This document shows positions 62,008-64,000 of a stretch of DNA of 64,000 nt, in pieces. Below the pieces are notes generated by a model. It saw only the letters and a list, made by a program, of their open reading frames with translations. It ran no database searches and was not told the DNA's origin. The stretch spans positions 124,001-188,000 of the forward strand of contig JBFXED010000001.1 in the NCBI GenBank assembly GCA_050180485.1, read 5' to 3'. Position 1 is the first letter of the stretch. Each line of letters starts with the position of its first letter. The position numbers and the translations under genes are program-made. The DNA is from CADEGL01 sp050180485 (lineage in GTDB: Bacteria; Pseudomonadota; Alphaproteobacteria; CADEGL01).

Positions 62008-62978
62008 GCGCTCCAGTTTTGTCAGTTCGTCAGCTTAAAAAGCATTTTTCGGTCTCGCAAAGGAAGACAGTTTTCGGATCAAAGAAAACTCTGTATGCAG
62101 TTGACGGCGTCACCTTCGATATCAACTCCGGCGAAACACTCTCGCTCGTTGGTGAGTCCGGTTGCGGAAAGTCAACCGTTGGCAGGACGATCCTGTGCTT
62201 GTTTTCACCCACGAGCGGCGAAGTGCACCTAAACGGTAAACGGATCGATGACCTTCCGGTGCGAAAAATGCGCCCTCTCCGGAAGCATCTGCAGGTCATT
62301 TTTCAAGACCCATTTTCTAGTCTTAACCCGCGCATGTCTGTCCGGGACATAATTGCGGAGCCACTCAAAAACTTTGGAATTACGGTGGGTGAGCGCGCTA
62401 CGACAGAACGCGTCGTACAGATTCTCGAAAACGTCGGGCTTCCGAGCGATGTTTTACGGCGACGACCTCATGAATTCTCTGGTGGGCAACGTCAGCGTAT
62501 CGGGATTGCAAGGGCAATTGCCGCGCAGCCGGATGTGATTATCTGCGATGAAGCGGTATCGGCGCTGGATGTATCGCTTAAGGCGCAGATCGTGAATCTG
62601 TTGTGCGATCTCCAGCGTGAGAAAGGTTTGGCTTTACTGTTTATCAGTCATGATCTCGCGATCGTAGAACACATGACGCATCGGGTCGCAGTCATGTATC
62701 TGGGGGTGATCGTCGAGATAGGCACGAAAGCAGATATCTTTTTGCGCCCCAAGCACCCTTATACAGCGGCACTGCTTTCCTCTGTGCTTGTACCGGACCC
62801 AAAGATGCGAAAAAGCAGGATTGCTTTAAAGGGCGAAATCCCAAGCCCTATCGACCTTCCAAAAGGTTGTCGGTTTTCTAGTAGATGCCCTTTGGCATTT
62901 GATAGGTGCTACTCGGAAGAGCCGGCCCTACGAGCGATTTCACAGGGGCATCTTTCGGCCTGCCATCTTAGCCAATAG
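62004..62978 (+). CDS. ABC transporter ATP-binding protein, DppF-like
   Basis: A 324-residue ATPase with Walker A GESGCGKSTVG, signature FSGGQRQRIGIAR, Walker B DVIICDEAVSALDVS and the C-terminal KGCRFSSRCPLAFDRCYSEEP cluster seen in DppF/OppF. The longer frame from 61917 was rejected because the ATG at 62004 overlaps the DppD-like stop. It closes the importer and converges with the LysR gene by 11 bases. Confidence 0.92.
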   Translation: MSAPVLSVRQLKKHFSVSQRKTVFGSKKTLYAVDGVTFDINSGETLSLVGESGCGKSTVGRTILCLFSPTSGEVHLNGKRIDDLPVRKMRPLRKHLQVIFQDPFSSLNPRMSVRDIIAEPLKNFGITVGERATTERVVQILENVGLPSDVLRRRPHEFSGGQRQRIGIARAIAAQPDVIICDEAVSALDVSLKAQIVNLLCDLQREKGLALLFISHDLAIVEHMTHRVAVMYLGVIVEIGTKADIFLRPKHPYTAALLSSVLVPDPKMRKSRIALKGEIPSPIDLPKGCRFSSRCPLAFDRCYSEEPALRAISQGHLSACHLSQ

Positions 62979-63891
62979 CTGGTGAGGCTCGATCGGATTG
63001 AGCTTCGTCTAAAATCCAAGAGCGAAAGCTCTTCGCGACCGTCTTTCGCTTCATTCCAGATTTTTGATTCAGATAATATCCGCGGGGAACGCTTTTTTTG
63101 GGGCCAAGGGGCGCTAACAGTCGGCCACTCTTGATGAAGGAATTTAATAGAGTAGGCGAGCCCATAAAATAGCCTTGTCCCGCCATCGCTACGTGGACGG
63201 CCATAGTTGGATCGTCAAAATATACTCGGCTGCCCAGCAAAGGCTTGTCCGGACGACAGCGGTGGCACCACTCGGACCACCAATCATGAGATGTTTCACA
63301 AAGCAGAGTGGCTCGATCAATCGCCTTTAGATCCATCGTGCGCGCTTCACCCCCTTCGAACGAGGGTGAACAGAGCGGCATCAGATCAGACCGGAAAAGA
63401 AGATCTTCGCCGTCATCAAGAGAGTGCTCTGTATCTGGAATAATTGTGATCGCGTCGTCGATAGGCCTTTTAATCGTCTCTGGCGTAAGCCGGCTTATGT
63501 AGATGTCGATATTGGGGTATGCGCTTAGGAACCGAGTAAGTCGTGGCGCGAGCCAAAACTCTGAAAATTGAGGAGTTACCCTGATCCTCAGCGGCTCTTT
63601 TGATTTTTGCGAATCAATACGGATCTCGCTTGTTGCCTGCGCCAACTCGTTAAAGGCCCCGTAGGCAACTTGCAGCAGCTTTTTGCCTGCCTCTGTTAGC
63701 TCCACATGGGGACCGCCACGAAGCAACAACTTCGTGCCAAGTTCGGTTTCCAGAAGTTTTACCTGATGGCTAACAGCGCCTTGCGTGACGCAGAGCTCAT
63801 TCGCTGCGTTAGTGAAGCTGAGATGTCTGGCCACAGCCTCGAAATTTCGCAGGCTGGTTAGCGAGGGGAGCTGCCGTCTCATCGCAGACAC
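62968..63891 (-). CDS. LysR-family transcriptional regulator, GcvA-like
   Basis: A 307-residue LysR protein with LPSLTSLRNFEAVARHLSFTNAANELCVTQGAVSHQVKLLETELGTKLLLRGG as the winged helix. The effector domain is GcvA-like. It resembles the regulator at 45082 in its N-terminal domain, suggesting two paralogues for the catabolic region. It converges on the importer operon and may regulate it or a gene beyond the window. The start is MSAMRRQ or the internal MRRQ (63882). Confidence 0.88.
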   Translation of the reverse strand: MSAMRRQLPSLTSLRNFEAVARHLSFTNAANELCVTQGAVSHQVKLLETELGTKLLLRGGPHVELTEAGKKLLQVAYGAFNELAQATSEIRIDSQKSKEPLRIRVTPQFSEFWLAPRLTRFLSAYPNIDIYISRLTPETIKRPIDDAITIIPDTEHSLDDGEDLLFRSDLMPLCSPSFEGGEARTMDLKAIDRATLLCETSHDWWSEWCHRCRPDKPLLGSRVYFDDPTMAVHVAMAGQGYFMGSPTLLNSFIKSGRLLAPLGPKKSVPRGYYLNQKSGMKRKTVAKSFRSWILDEAQSDRASPAIG

Positions 63892-64000
63892 CTCATGGAC
63901 ACACGGAACGCCCGCAAGGATATCATAGAATTCTGACGCCTGAATAAACGCCTTATTAAGGGTGAATTAAGGGGTCACCATTGTCAACGACATGGCCATT

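Overview
The window reads as a chromosomal segment of a GC-rich alphaproteobacterium. I suggest Rhodospirillales-like from the FixK/FNR-type cbb3 oxidase operon (ccoNOQP-ccoGHIS) and the house style of the core genes, but no rRNA or tRNA is present to fix this. By eye there are two halves. Bases 1 to about 27,300 are uniformly GC-rich with tightly packed genes. From about 27,700 to the end the base composition falls, synonymous codons ending in A or T become common and intergenic gaps widen. I read the second half as accessory, transferred DNA.

Core half: recQ helicase, a BaiN-type flavoprotein, a remnant of an MFS transporter, a DUF938 methyltransferase, an exported Ntn-hydrolase, ilvD (branched-chain amino acid synthesis), two TauD-type dioxygenases (the second divergent from a LysR regulator), a lipoprotein, a YpfJ-type zinc peptidase, small membrane proteins, then the complete cbb3-type cytochrome c oxidase operon and its assembly genes (13.65-21.17 kb) behind a near-perfect FNR/FixK box. 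It closes with a flavoenzyme cluster (FAD dehydrogenase, GlpD-like protein, TMADH/N-methylproline demethylase-like enzyme, SDR).

Junction and defence module (27.4-32.7 kb): a gene-poor stretch carries at least five ACAGGGA repeats, four of the units spaced 21-22 bp apart. Next come a small zinc-ribbon protein, a RES-Xre toxin-antitoxin pair and, divergent from it, a four-gene ubiquitin-like conjugation operon: tandem Ubl with a C-terminal GGGGA tail, E2-like protein, JAMM peptidase, ThiF/E1-like protein. Every junction in the operon overlaps. It has the same parts list as bacterial ubiquitin-like (Bil/Bub-type) anti-phage operons and is the most interesting system in the window. The short intergenic region it shares with the toxin-antitoxin pair carries six AGTCC/GGACT words that may co-regulate both.

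Catabolic half (33.3-64 kb): two CoA-thioester degradation gene sets. The first (33.3-46.8 kb) has a Rieske oxygenase, thioesterase-like protein, branched-chain-type solute-binding protein, MaoC hydratase, acyl-CoA dehydrogenase, PaaK-like ligase, amidohydrolase-fold protein, enoyl-CoA hydratase, SDR, AMACR/CaiB-like enzyme and acyl-CoA synthetase, with a LysR regulator. The second (51.2-55.4 kb) has a double-hotdog MaoC protein, acyl-CoA dehydrogenase, MaoC and CaiB/BaiF transferase. Between and after them lie a sarcosine/dimethylglycine dehydrogenase-like enzyme, a glyoxalase I-like protein lacking one metal ligand, a quinone oxidoreductase, a CrtI/PYROXD2-like oxidase and a complete Dpp/Opp-type ABC importer followed by a GcvA-type LysR. 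The likely job is uptake and breakdown of N-methylated or ring-containing carboxylic acids, but the substrate cannot be read from sequence alone. Several of these enzymes lack canonical catalytic residues and are flagged individually.
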